From: Elusimicrobia bacterium CG08_land_8_20_14_0_20_59_10
Lineage (GTDB): Bacteria; Elusimicrobiota; Elusimicrobia; Elusimicrobiales; UBA9959
Direction: 5' to 3'
NCBI GenBank assembly: GCA_002779045.1
Contig: PEXO01000450.1
Coordinates: 1-6,841, forward strand
DNA length: 6,841 bases
Of the stretch, positions 1 through 5,447 are shown piece by piece. Numbering within the stretch: the first letter of the stretch is position 1; every line of letters starts with the position of its first letter. Position numbers and translations under genes: made by a program. The notes under the pieces are model-generated. The model saw only the letters and a list, made by a program, of their open reading frames with translations, had not been told where the DNA came from and did no database searches.

Positions 1-792
1 ATGGTACCACGCCCCGCCGCCGCAATCCAGCTCGATCATCCGGGCCCTGCAGGTGGAGTAAATGCCGGGATGGTCCGCGAGTTTTCCGCTGAAAAGGGCC
101 GGCAGCGCGGCCAGCAGCCTTGGAAAGGAGGCTTTCTTCACGGTGCAGAAATCCAGCAGGCCGTCATCAATATAAGCGCCGGGGGCCATGCGCGCGCCGC
201 CCCCGTACTGCGTCCCGTTAAGAGCCGCCGCCAGCAGGGGCTGAAGCTCCATGCGGCGCCCGTCGAGGCGCGCCGTGAGGGAACGGGGACGGTAGAAGAG
301 GATGCGCCTGGCCGCATGCCAGACATACGGCAGTATTCCGCGGCTGCGGCTGCGCGAATTAAAATCGTGCGCCACGTCGGCGTCCAGTCCCACTCCGGCA
401 GCGCAAAGGAACGCCTGTCCGTTGGCGAGCCCGGCGTCTATAGCCCGCACCGGCCACTCCAGGAGCCCCTTAAGCGCTTTATCAAAGGACAGCGGCAGGT
501 AGAGGTTGCGCGCCAGCCCGTTGCCCGAGCCGCAGGGAAGTATGCCGAGGGCGGTCTCCCTGGTCAGCAGGGCCGAGGCGGTTTCACGGATAGTCCCATC
601 TCCCCCTACCGCCACCACCCTGGAAAAACCGGAGATCACCGCCCTGGCGGCCAGTTCGCAGGCATGACCGCGCGCATTGGTGAACTCGGCCTCGAAATGT
701 ATCTTGCGGCCGGAGAATTCCTTCTGCAGCCGTTCTTTTATCCCGGGCTGTCTTTTGCCGGCATTGGGGTTGATTATAAAAAAATAGGACAT
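1..792 (-). CDS. Diacylglycerol kinase family lipid kinase (YegS/DgkB/BmrU-like), 3' end cut by window edge
   Basis: The minus strand is open from an ATG at 792-790 through the first base of the window (264 codons, no stop). The product is a cytosolic or membrane-peripheral kinase that would phosphorylate a diacylglycerol-type lipid with ATP; the exact substrate cannot be read from sequence. Family motifs appear in the expected order: NPNAGK (residues 8-13), the nucleotide-binding GGDGT (63-67), the glycine-rich PCGSGNGLARN (86-96), a repeat of alternating structure through 120-200, and the conserved DDGLLD (209-214). Members are usually about 290-310 residues, so roughly 30-40 C-terminal residues are missing. 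The sequence breaks off at CGGGAWYH, just where the family normally continues into a DGE-like segment. No signal peptide is present, as expected. A possible AAGGG ribosome site (807-803) lies 10 bases before the ATG, inside a small hairpin. The antisense frame on the plus strand is also open and is a shadow. Confidence 0.93.
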   Translation of the reverse strand, partial: MSYFFIINPNAGKRQPGIKERLQKEFSGRKIHFEAEFTNARGHACELAARAVISGFSRVVAVGGDGTIRETASALLTRETALGILPCGSGNGLARNLYLPLSFDKALKGLLEWPVRAIDAGLANGQAFLCAAGVGLDADVAHDFNSRSRSRGILPYVWHAARRILFYRPRSLTARLDGRRMELQPLLAAALNGTQYGGGARMAPGAYIDDGLLDFCTVKKASFPRLLAALPALFSGKLADHPGIYSTCRARMIELDCGGGAWYH

Positions 793-800
793 TAAATTAA

Positions 801-813
801 CGCCCTTCGGGCG
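801..813 (-). promoter_or_regulatory. Small hairpin covering the likely ribosome site of the lipid kinase
   Basis: CGCCC and GGGCG form a perfect 5-bp GC stem with a 3-base loop, ending 8 bases before the kinase ATG. The only Shine-Dalgarno-like stretch upstream of that ATG (AAGGG, minus strand 807-803) is part of the loop and stem. Folding could therefore limit initiation. The short T-containing run after it (TTAATTT) could alternatively make it a weak terminator. Function is inferred. Confidence 0.3.
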
Positions 814-825
814 GACTTGCAGAGA

Positions 826-994
826 TTCACCACAGAGCCACAGAGGGGGAGGAGTTCAGATGAGAAAATATTTATTAACATTGTTGCGCTCTGCTAATCA
901 AACGGCCAATTCAACCGTCGAACAAGTACGCAGAGAACCGAAATATAAAACAATAAACATTCTTCCTCTGCGACCTCTGCGCCTCTGCGGTGAA
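826..994. repeat. Short intergenic element with inverted CACAGAG-type ends
   Basis: The left arm (826-846, TTCACCACAGAGCCACAGAG plus G) and the reverse complement of the right arm (994-974, TTCACCGCAGAGGCGCAGAG plus G) agree at 18 of 21 positions, pointing inward. The right arm continues as three GCAGAGG units on the minus strand (988-982, 980-974, 971-965), spaced 8 and 9 bases apart. The interior of about 127 bases is more AT-rich than the flanking genes. It encodes no recognisable transposase. From memory, similar TTCACC(A/G)CAGAGGC(A/G)CAGAG runs are scattered between genes in many environmental bacterial genomes, sometimes beside GxxExxY-family genes; this was not checked. A nonautonomous mobile or palindromic element, or the remnant of such a gene, would fit. 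No clear target-site duplication was found. Confidence 0.6.
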
Positions 995-1003
995 AGTAAA
1001 TAA
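860..1003 (+). CDS. Doubtful 47-residue open frame inside the inverted-repeat element
   Basis: An ATG at 860 follows a strong purine-rich ribosome-site-like stretch (GGGAGGAG, 847-854) with 5-base spacing, and the frame runs to TAA at 1001-1003. The peptide starts MRKYLLTLLRS and ends NILPLRPLRLCGESK. The end is simply the right-arm repeat translated (repeated PLR units), and the ribosome-like site comes from the left-arm purine repeat. There is no hydrophobic stretch long enough for a membrane helix and no known family that I recognise. The good start context may be a by-product of the repeat, so I regard expression as unproven. Confidence 0.15.
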   Translation: MRKYLLTLLRSANQTANSTVEQVRREPKYKTINILPLRPLRLCGESK

Positions 1004-1029
1004 AGGAAATTCCTGATAGTATCCGGTTG

Positions 1030-1689
1030 CTAATCCGTCGCGCTCAGGCCGGTGGCCCAGTCGGCCTTTTGGCCGGTGTGCTCTATGGAGGAAAGGAGAT
1101 TGCCTTCCGCCGCGTAGCCGCGCCCGCACTCGAATACTACGCGGTAAACATAGCCTATGCGCAGGTCCGGACTGTCGCCCAGTGCGTCCCCGCTGTCCAC
1201 GAAAAGATAATCTATGGTCTTGTCCGGGGCGGCGCATACAAAATTGAGGCGCCACCCCCGCGTCCCCTTCCGGGCGGTTATCAGCTGCAGCGTCATTTCA
1301 AGTTTCCGCCCGGCATAAGCCGTCGGGTTTTTGAAGAACAGGCCCGCCTCAAGTTTAAGGACGGAGGGCCGGACGGGAGAGACCGGGGCCTCCTGCGTAT
1401 CCGGCTCTATCATCAGCTCCCCGGCCGGTTCCTCGTCCTCCGCGGCAGAGCCGGAAGGCTCGCGCGGGAGCACCGGGTCTTCATAGGTTTCGGGCGCGGC
1501 ATCGGCATCGGGGGCGAACTCCTCCGGAGCGCCCCGCGCTCCGGCAGGCTGATCATAGGCGGGCTGATACCGGGGTATCGCAGTTGAAACGGACGGAGCC
1601 TGCAGGCGGTCTTTAAGGATAAAGCCCAAGAGCACGCCGACGAGAAGAAAAAGGACGGTATTTATGACGCGCAGGCGAAAAAAATGCAT
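1030..1689 (-). CDS. Membrane-anchored protein of unknown function with an acidic proline-rich linker and a C-terminal beta-rich domain
   Basis: I do not recognise this 219-residue protein. Residues 9-25 form one hydrophobic segment after a basic N-terminus (HFFRLR), with no signal-peptidase site. This reads as a signal anchor that leaves the rest in the periplasm. Residues 31-109 are a disordered linker rich in Pro, Ala, Glu and Asp. Residues 110-205 form a compact domain of alternating strands, including LFFKNPTAYAGRKLEM and GYVYRVVFEC, with two cysteines (152 and 188). The pattern 'NP..Y.G+.+.+...+', then 'G..Y.V.F', resembles small OB-fold domains, but that is a guess from strand pattern. 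The ATG at 1689 is the only reasonable start: a stop lies four codons upstream in frame, and an AGG sits just before it. The gene is transcribed divergently from the FecR gene. Downstream is the repeat element and then the lipid kinase, with no clear terminator. Confidence 0.82.
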   Translation of the reverse strand: MHFFRLRVINTVLFLLVGVLLGFILKDRLQAPSVSTAIPRYQPAYDQPAGARGAPEEFAPDADAAPETYEDPVLPREPSGSAAEDEEPAGELMIEPDTQEAPVSPVRPSVLKLEAGLFFKNPTAYAGRKLEMTLQLITARKGTRGWRLNFVCAAPDKTIDYLFVDSGDALGDSPDLRIGYVYRVVFECGRGYAAEGNLLSSIEHTGQKADWATGLSATD

Positions 1690-1697
1690 TACCTGAT

Positions 1698-1726
1698 TTT
1701 ATAATATTTGCCGTATATTGTATACT
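1698..1726 (+). promoter_or_regulatory. Candidate sigma-70-type promoter for the FecR-domain gene
   Basis: TATACT (1721-1726, 5/6 match) lies 17 bases after TTTATA (1698-1703, 4/6 match). Transcription would begin near 1733, about 37 bases before the ATG. The -10 lies in the palindrome GTATAC (1720-1725), and GTATA also occurs as a direct repeat at 1713-1717. The -35 is weak, so activity may need help or another sigma factor. Confidence 0.4.
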
Positions 1727-1744
1727 AACAGGCACCGAACTCAA
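1701..1744 (-). promoter_or_regulatory. Candidate sigma-70-type promoter for the membrane-anchored protein gene
   Basis: On the minus strand, TTGAGT (1744-1739) and TACAAT (1722-1717) are separated by 16 bases. They match the consensus at 4/6 and 5/6 positions. Transcription would start near 1710, leaving a leader of about 20 bases. The -10 element shares two bases with the plus-strand -10 candidate, so the two promoters would compete for polymerase. Confidence 0.45.
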
Positions 1745-1769
1745 TCAGCCTTATTCAAGGAGACTCTTT

Positions 1770-2513
1770 ATGGTCCGACTTCTTTTCAGCTTCTGCCTGC
1801 TTGCTCTGCCGCTGGCCGCCTATGCCGGCGAAACCGCCTGCGTCTATGCCGTGTCAGGCGACGTGCAGCTGATGAAAACCGGCGGAACCGCCTGGCTGCC
1901 GGCCGCCAAAGGCATGCCGGTGTCCGAAGGTTACAAACTAAAAACGGGCCGCAAGGCCAGCTGCGAGATACTCTTCAAGGACGGGACCTTCCTGAAGGTC
2001 GCAGCCGGCACGGAAACCTCTTTTGACGAGTTGCAGATCGCTCCCGAAGGCAGGAATTACCTCTTCACGCTGCTGCGCGGCAGAGCCCTCTGGCTCGCGG
2101 CCAAGCTTAAAAAACTCAAATCCAGATTTTCCGTGCACACACCCTCTTCCGTCTGCGCCGTGCGCGGCACGGATTTCGCGGTAATAGTCTCCTCCTCCGG
2201 AGAGACGAATGTGGGCCTTTTCGAGGGCGCCATGCTGGTCTCCGGCGCCGGAGAAGGGCGGCAGGAAAAAGAACTGCTGGCCGGCAGCGAGGCCTTTACC
2301 GCCGGGGGCGAAGTGGCCGTTGAGGCGCGCTTCTCCAGGCTGATGCAGGCCGAGAAGCGGCGCTATGAGAAACTGAAGGACCGCGTGGAAAAGCTGCGCA
2401 AGCGCATGGAAGAGCGCGAAGGTTTTGTTGATGACTACGTGAACCGGCAGCGGAAGAAGCTTTCCGAACTTGAGCAGCGCAGGCAGGAAAAATTAAATAA
2501 ACGGGGAAAGTGA
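1770..2513 (+). CDS. Secreted FecR-domain protein with C-terminal coiled coil
   Basis: This is a 247-residue exported protein. A classical signal peptide (residues 1-19, cleavage after AYA) is followed by a FecR domain over about 25-180. Its hallmark is TPSSVCAVRGTDFAV (124-138), matching the family's 'TP...VRGT.F.V' core, with a preceding 'LL.G.....' strand at 100-106 and GLFEG.. at 149-153. Residues 186-247 are almost entirely charged with heptad-like Leu/Met spacing (KLKDRVEKLRKRMEE), predicting a long helix or coiled coil. Classical FecR proteins are inner-membrane anti-sigma regulators with a cytoplasmic N-terminus. This one lacks that part, has a cleavable signal, and has no sigma-factor gene beside it. 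It is more likely a free periplasmic binding or scaffold protein; ligand unknown. The start is well supported: AAGGAG (1757-1762) lies 7 bases before the ATG. Transcription ends at the hairpin at 2529-2561. Confidence 0.92.
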   Translation: MVRLLFSFCLLALPLAAYAGETACVYAVSGDVQLMKTGGTAWLPAAKGMPVSEGYKLKTGRKASCEILFKDGTFLKVAAGTETSFDELQIAPEGRNYLFTLLRGRALWLAAKLKKLKSRFSVHTPSSVCAVRGTDFAVIVSSSGETNVGLFEGAMLVSGAGEGRQEKELLAGSEAFTAGGEVAVEARFSRLMQAEKRRYEKLKDRVEKLRKRMEEREGFVDDYVNRQRKKLSELEQRRQEKLNKRGK

Positions 2514-2528
2514 TCCCCTGCACATCAA

Positions 2529-2561
2529 AAAAGAGGCTGCGAGCAATTCGCAGCCTCTTTT
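2529..2561. terminator. Bidirectional intrinsic terminator between convergent genes
   Basis: A perfect 14-bp stem (2529-2542 with 2548-2561, AAAAGAGGCTGCGA) closes a 5-base loop. On the plus strand a T-rich run follows (2557-2566, interrupted by one C); on the minus strand the A run at 2527-2532 gives a T tract. It sits 15 bases after the FecR gene stop and 18 bases after the FlgT-N-like gene stop, so it can end both transcripts. Confidence 0.93.
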
Positions 2562-2579
2562 CTTTTACGGCAGCGCGGG

Positions 2580-3650
2580 CTACTGAAGTTCCGCGTCGAG
2601 GTCGTACGAGGAGGTGCGGTTTATCTTCACCGGCCTCTTCTTATTCTTCAGCAGCAGCCGCGACAGGTCCGAAGCCGAGCCTTTGCGCATGGCTACGTCC
2701 AGCACGGCGGCCCCCCCGCTGTAGCTGCGCACCCAGGAGGCGCGCACGGCGGGAATATTCCTCAGTATCTTCGTGAAATCGCTCAGGTCGTTCATCGTCC
2801 CGACATTCGCAAGGTTGAGCCTTACGATGGATTTCTCCTTGAGGGATTTCAGGATGCGGTCTTTAAGTATGCCGGCGGCTTTCTTCGCCGCGTTGATGAG
2901 GGAAGCCCTGGCCGCGGCCGGTTCGTTAAGGTCCATGCCGCCGGCGGATTCCTGCACGGAAGCCAGCGTTTCCAGCGACCCGGTCTTAACCGCCGCCAGG
3001 GATACGCCCGCCCGGTACGAAATGAAGCCGCCCAGGCCTTTGTCCGTGTTGAAAGAGGTCTGCGCCTCTCCCTTTATTACGATATCCGCCTTGTCCTTCT
3101 CGCCGGTAATAAAGCCCGCCTCAGTGAAGCGGTTCTTCAGTTCCAGTTCGGCATAATTGGTCTGCTGGGCCGTGGAGTCCGCGGATTCCTTTATCTCGAA
3201 CCCTATGACCGGGTTGCCCAGCTTCTGCGGTTCGGTTTCCAGGGTGCGCAGCTTGGCGGCAAGGTCTTCTTTGCGCACATGCGCCCGGATGCGGGTCTTA
3301 TAAAATTCCCCCTCCGCGCCTTCCCGGAGGACCTCGTACTTCTCAATATAGCCTTCCGTCTGCGAGGTTATATTCTCGTCTATCAGGACGGATTGCGAGA
3401 CCAGCGCGTCCTGCGAGACATAAATGCCCACCACAAGCCCCAAGGCGGCCCTCATGGCTTCCTGCAGTGCGGTTTTCCGGGCTCCGGAGACATCCCCTTC
3501 TATGACAGGGGCCAGCCCCTCTGCCTCCACGACTTCGGTTTCGTAGGCGGGGTTCAGCCTGCTTTTCTGGCTGCCGGCGCAGCCGGCGGCGGCAAGGAAA
3601 GCCGCCGCCATGACAATGCGGGAAAGGCGTTGCATTTTGCTAAGGCTCAC
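2580..3650 (-). CDS. Lipoprotein with FlgT N-terminal-like domain
   Basis: This 356-residue lipoprotein has a hydrophobic signal (residues 12-22) and a lipobox-like AAGC with Cys24; Ala-Gly follow, so no inner-membrane retention Asp is present and the outer membrane is likely. Residues 37-130 resemble the N-terminal domain of flagellar protein FlgT: VEAEGLAPVIEGD, then ARKTALQEAMRAALG, then the strand pair EGYIEKYEVLRE and FYKTRIRAHV. Residues 146-270 are a mixed domain containing ADIVIKGEA (188-196), a motif style common in CsgG/LPP20-type periplasmic domains. Residues 274-335 look like a separate small alpha-beta domain (IVRLNLANVG, then GGAAVLDVAM). The GTG start at 3650 overlaps the upstream gene's TGA in a GTGA, indicating translational coupling. 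No good ribosome site precedes it. An ATG at 3635 (Met6) is an alternative that still keeps the lipoprotein signal. Transcription should end at the hairpin at 2529-2561. Confidence 0.88.
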   Translation of the reverse strand: MSLSKMQRLSRIVMAAAFLAAAGCAGSQKSRLNPAYETEVVEAEGLAPVIEGDVSGARKTALQEAMRAALGLVVGIYVSQDALVSQSVLIDENITSQTEGYIEKYEVLREGAEGEFYKTRIRAHVRKEDLAAKLRTLETEPQKLGNPVIGFEIKESADSTAQQTNYAELELKNRFTEAGFITGEKDKADIVIKGEAQTSFNTDKGLGGFISYRAGVSLAAVKTGSLETLASVQESAGGMDLNEPAAARASLINAAKKAAGILKDRILKSLKEKSIVRLNLANVGTMNDLSDFTKILRNIPAVRASWVRSYSGGAAVLDVAMRKGSASDLSRLLLKNKKRPVKINRTSSYDLDAELQ

Positions 3651-4096
3651 TCGGCCAGTTTTATGCCCGCCGCCTTGAGAGCTTTCTTGGACAACCGCAG
3701 GATTACCACGCAGCCGTCGTCATTGGTCCATTCGGTGCGCACCACCTGCGCGCCCTTGATGACCTCGTTTATCTTGGTGGCCAGGACGGAATCGGTCTCG
3801 ATGGCTTTTTCCACGGTAACTCCGCCTTCAAGGTTTACGCCCTTCAGGAAGGAAAGCATATTGTACTGAGCGCTGACGATGGAGGCGTTGCGCGAGGTGG
3901 CCATGCGCTGGGTCTTATTGTCAAGAGCCTGGTCGGCGGCGCCCATGCCGCGGGCAAAAACGTAGTTCTTCGTTACCCCCTCTTCCACCCATTCCCTTTC
4001 TACCTCGCCGGAACCGGAAACGGTGCCTTTATCGGGCGCCGAAGAACAGCCGGCGACCACAAAAGCGGCCAACACCGCGAACCATATCTTTTTCAT
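3647..4096 (-). CDS. LPP20-family lipoprotein, FlgP-like
   Basis: This 149-residue lipoprotein has signal peptide MKKIWFAVLAAFV and lipobox VAGC with Cys17. Ser-Ser follows, favouring outer-membrane sorting. The mature part matches the LPP20 family as I know it from Vibrio and Campylobacter FlgP: a GxG strand (YVFARGMGA, 45-53), a long helix starting TQRMATSRNASIVSAQYNML (62-81), then TVEKAIETDSVLATKINEVI (94-113), then KGAQVVRTEW (114-123) and a final strand CVVILRLSKKAL (129-140). The last part closely parallels the 'V.GVIRGARVV' segment of FlgP. FlgP forms rings or disks under the outer membrane around the flagellar motor, but other LPP20 members have no known flagellar role. The start is secure: AGGAGGA (4108-4102) is 5 bases from the ATG. 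It is first in a two-gene operon with the FlgT-N-like gene. Confidence 0.9.
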   Translation of the reverse strand: MKKIWFAVLAAFVVAGCSSAPDKGTVSGSGEVEREWVEEGVTKNYVFARGMGAADQALDNKTQRMATSRNASIVSAQYNMLSFLKGVNLEGGVTVEKAIETDSVLATKINEVIKGAQVVRTEWTNDDGCVVILRLSKKALKAAGIKLAE

Positions 4097-4101
4097 GACG
4101 A

Positions 4102-4108
4102 TCCTCCT
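4102..4108 (-). promoter_or_regulatory. Strong ribosome binding site of the LPP20 lipoprotein gene
   Basis: AGGAGGA on the minus strand, 5 bases before the ATG at 4096. It fixes the start codon and, with the GTGA overlap downstream, probably supplies ribosomes for both lipoprotein genes. Confidence 0.85.
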
Positions 4109-4148
4109 GAAACATATAACGACCTGCTGGTCCTGACACGCAGCTTAA

Positions 4149-4177
4149 ATTGTATAAACAAAGGTACCGGGTGTCAA
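4149..4177 (-). promoter_or_regulatory. Near-consensus sigma-70 promoter of the lipoprotein operon
   Basis: A perfect TTGACA (minus strand 4177-4172) is followed after exactly 17 bases by TACAAT (4154-4149, 5/6 match). The predicted start site is near 4142, giving a leader of about 45 bases with the AGGAGGA site at its end. This is the strongest promoter in the window and suggests steady, high expression of the LPP20/FlgT-N pair. No clear operator is visible. Confidence 0.8.
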
Positions 4178-4214
4178 TCTGTTTGATCGGCATCCGCGCA
4201 CCGCGGAATTCAGA

Positions 4215-5438
4215 TTAAAATATCAGGAAAAAGTCCGAGTCTTTCTTCTTTTCGGGAGTGTCGGGGACGGGTTTAGGTTCCGGCTTGCGCGGAGAGGCCT
4301 TCTTCGGCGCGGGCGAGGGACGGTCGGAACGCTCCGGCTCCATGTTCCTGTAATTGGGCCTGCGGTCATACTGCTTTACCTTTATTCCCGAGAACTTGTA
4401 GGAGAAAGAGACCTGCGAAGTGTTGTAGATCTCGCCGCCGGCCCCCACTCCCACGTCCAGGGACACATCGTTATATCGCACCCCCAGCCCCAGGGTTATA
4501 CCCGGGTTATCCTCCTCGGACCTGTAGCCGAGGCGCAGGTTGAATATCTTCTCGAAATGATACTCCGCCCCTAAACGCAGGCTATTGCTTCCCTCGTTGG
4601 TGTAAAAATCCCCGTCGGCGGCCAGTATAATGGCCTGGTCCATGAGGGTGGCATGCTGGTAGGACAGGCCCAGGCGCAGTATGGCCGGCAGCTTGGTGTT
4701 CTCGCTGACATAAGAGAACTTGCTGGCCAGAAAATTAGCGTAGGAAAGGCCGAAAGACAGGCCGTGCTGCGGATCCATAACCAGCCAGCCGATATCCAGG
4801 GCCGCACCGGAAGCGGTGTACTCCTCGAGCATGGTCGACCGCAGGTATTTGGCGTTTAAGCCGAAGTACTGGTTCAGCGTCGGCTTGTACCACTCAAAAA
4901 ATCCGACCTCCCCGGAATAGACCTGTTCACCATAGCTGAACGTCAGCGCCAGGTCGTTCTGCGCGTCATAGGACCCCGAGGTGACGGTCCCGTCGTCATT
5001 TATCGTGCGCCGGGTAAAGGAGCCGGCATCGGAGGTAAGCAGGGATAGTCCCGCCACGGGCTTTGAGAGGCCATTGCCCAAACCCTTTATCGGAAGCGGC
5101 ATCCCGATTGCCGTGTTGTAGACCAGCGTATCTTCAAAACCGGAGAGGTACATGGAAGAGATCTCCGGAAAATGAAGCTGTCCCAGCCCCGCGGGATTAT
5201 AGTTCACTGAGTAAATATCGTCCGCCACGGCGGTATAGGCGCCCCCCATGCCCAGGGCGCGCGGGCTTATGTCGTATTTAAGTATCTGCATACCGGCGGC
5301 CCCGCCGTTCCCGGCCATGGCCGGGCGGGCAAAAAGAAGGAGTGCGGCCAGGCCCAATAGCGGCACAAAAAGGGCGCGGGCACGCGGGTTAAACGCGTGC
5401 CGGGGCTCCTTGCTGCATCCGCCGTCCGGCTTATACAT
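4215..5438 (-). CDS. PorV/PorQ-type outer-membrane beta-barrel protein
   Basis: This 407-residue protein has a long basic n-region, a hydrophobic core (residues 23-37) and a likely cleavage site after AMA (42). The mature start carries the signature of PorV/PorQ (UPF0164, FadL-like) barrels: SPRALGMGGAYTAVADDIYS (58-77) and then NYNPAGLG (79-86). Amphipathic strands typical of a barrel follow to about residue 352 (SLRLGAEYHF, LRLGYRSEED, GITLGLGVRY, SLDVGVGAGG, QVSFSYKFSG). In Bacteroidota, PorV is the type IX secretion shuttle protein that receives cargo with C-terminal sorting domains; many other phyla have relatives of unknown function. Unusually, residues 358-400 form a Pro/Lys/Glu/Arg-rich tail (APKKASPRKPEPKPVP) ending in a hydrophobic FFLIF. 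The ATG at 5438 lies 9 bases after the upstream stop, with no strong ribosome site, so translation is probably coupled to the secreted protein gene. No convincing terminator follows. Confidence 0.92.
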   Translation of the reverse strand: MYKPDGGCSKEPRHAFNPRARALFVPLLGLAALLLFARPAMAGNGGAAGMQILKYDISPRALGMGGAYTAVADDIYSVNYNPAGLGQLHFPEISSMYLSGFEDTLVYNTAIGMPLPIKGLGNGLSKPVAGLSLLTSDAGSFTRRTINDDGTVTSGSYDAQNDLALTFSYGEQVYSGEVGFFEWYKPTLNQYFGLNAKYLRSTMLEEYTASGAALDIGWLVMDPQHGLSFGLSYANFLASKFSYVSENTKLPAILRLGLSYQHATLMDQAIILAADGDFYTNEGSNSLRLGAEYHFEKIFNLRLGYRSEEDNPGITLGLGVRYNDVSLDVGVGAGGEIYNTSQVSFSYKFSGIKVKQYDRRPNYRNMEPERSDRPSPAPKKASPRKPEPKPVPDTPEKKKDSDFFLIF

Positions 5439-5447
5439 AAGCTTCTA

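Noticed and set aside
1..795. 264-codon open frame on the plus strand
   Set aside because: It is exactly antisense, codon over codon, to the lipid kinase, whose NPNAGK, GGDGT and DDGLLD motifs are clear. The plus-strand translation is low-complexity Arg/Gly/Ala-rich and has no family features.
965..988. GCAGAGG units as a CRISPR or tandem-repeat array
   Set aside because: The units are 7 bases long at 8-9 base spacing with only three copies and no spacers; they form one arm of the inverted repeat.
1004..1014. AGGAAATTCCT palindrome as a terminator or operator
   Set aside because: An 11-base near-palindrome with a one-base centre cannot form a useful hairpin, and one copy alone is weak evidence for a binding site.
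911..1255. 114-codon minus-strand frame joining the repeat element to the anchored gene
   Set aside because: It is out of frame with the anchored gene over most of its length and gains its end (AEAQRSQRK) from the repeat. No ribosome site or domain supports it.
1027..1587. 186-codon open frame on the plus strand
   Set aside because: Antisense to the membrane-anchored protein, which has a sensible start, anchor helix and promoter. The plus frame is Arg/Gly-rich, typical of a GC-rich shadow.
3279..3869. 196-codon plus-strand frame across the two lipoprotein genes
   Set aside because: It runs antisense across the GTGA junction of two well-supported lipoprotein genes and shows no protein features of its own.
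2580..4096. Naming the lipoprotein pair flgP and flgT
   Set aside because: Domain resemblance is partial, the second protein has a different architecture, and there is no flagellar context, so the symbols would imply more than is seen.
4194..4206. CCGCG/CGCGG hairpin after the barrel gene as a terminator
   Set aside because: The stem is only 5 bp with a 3-base loop and no T tract follows, so it does not qualify as an intrinsic terminator.
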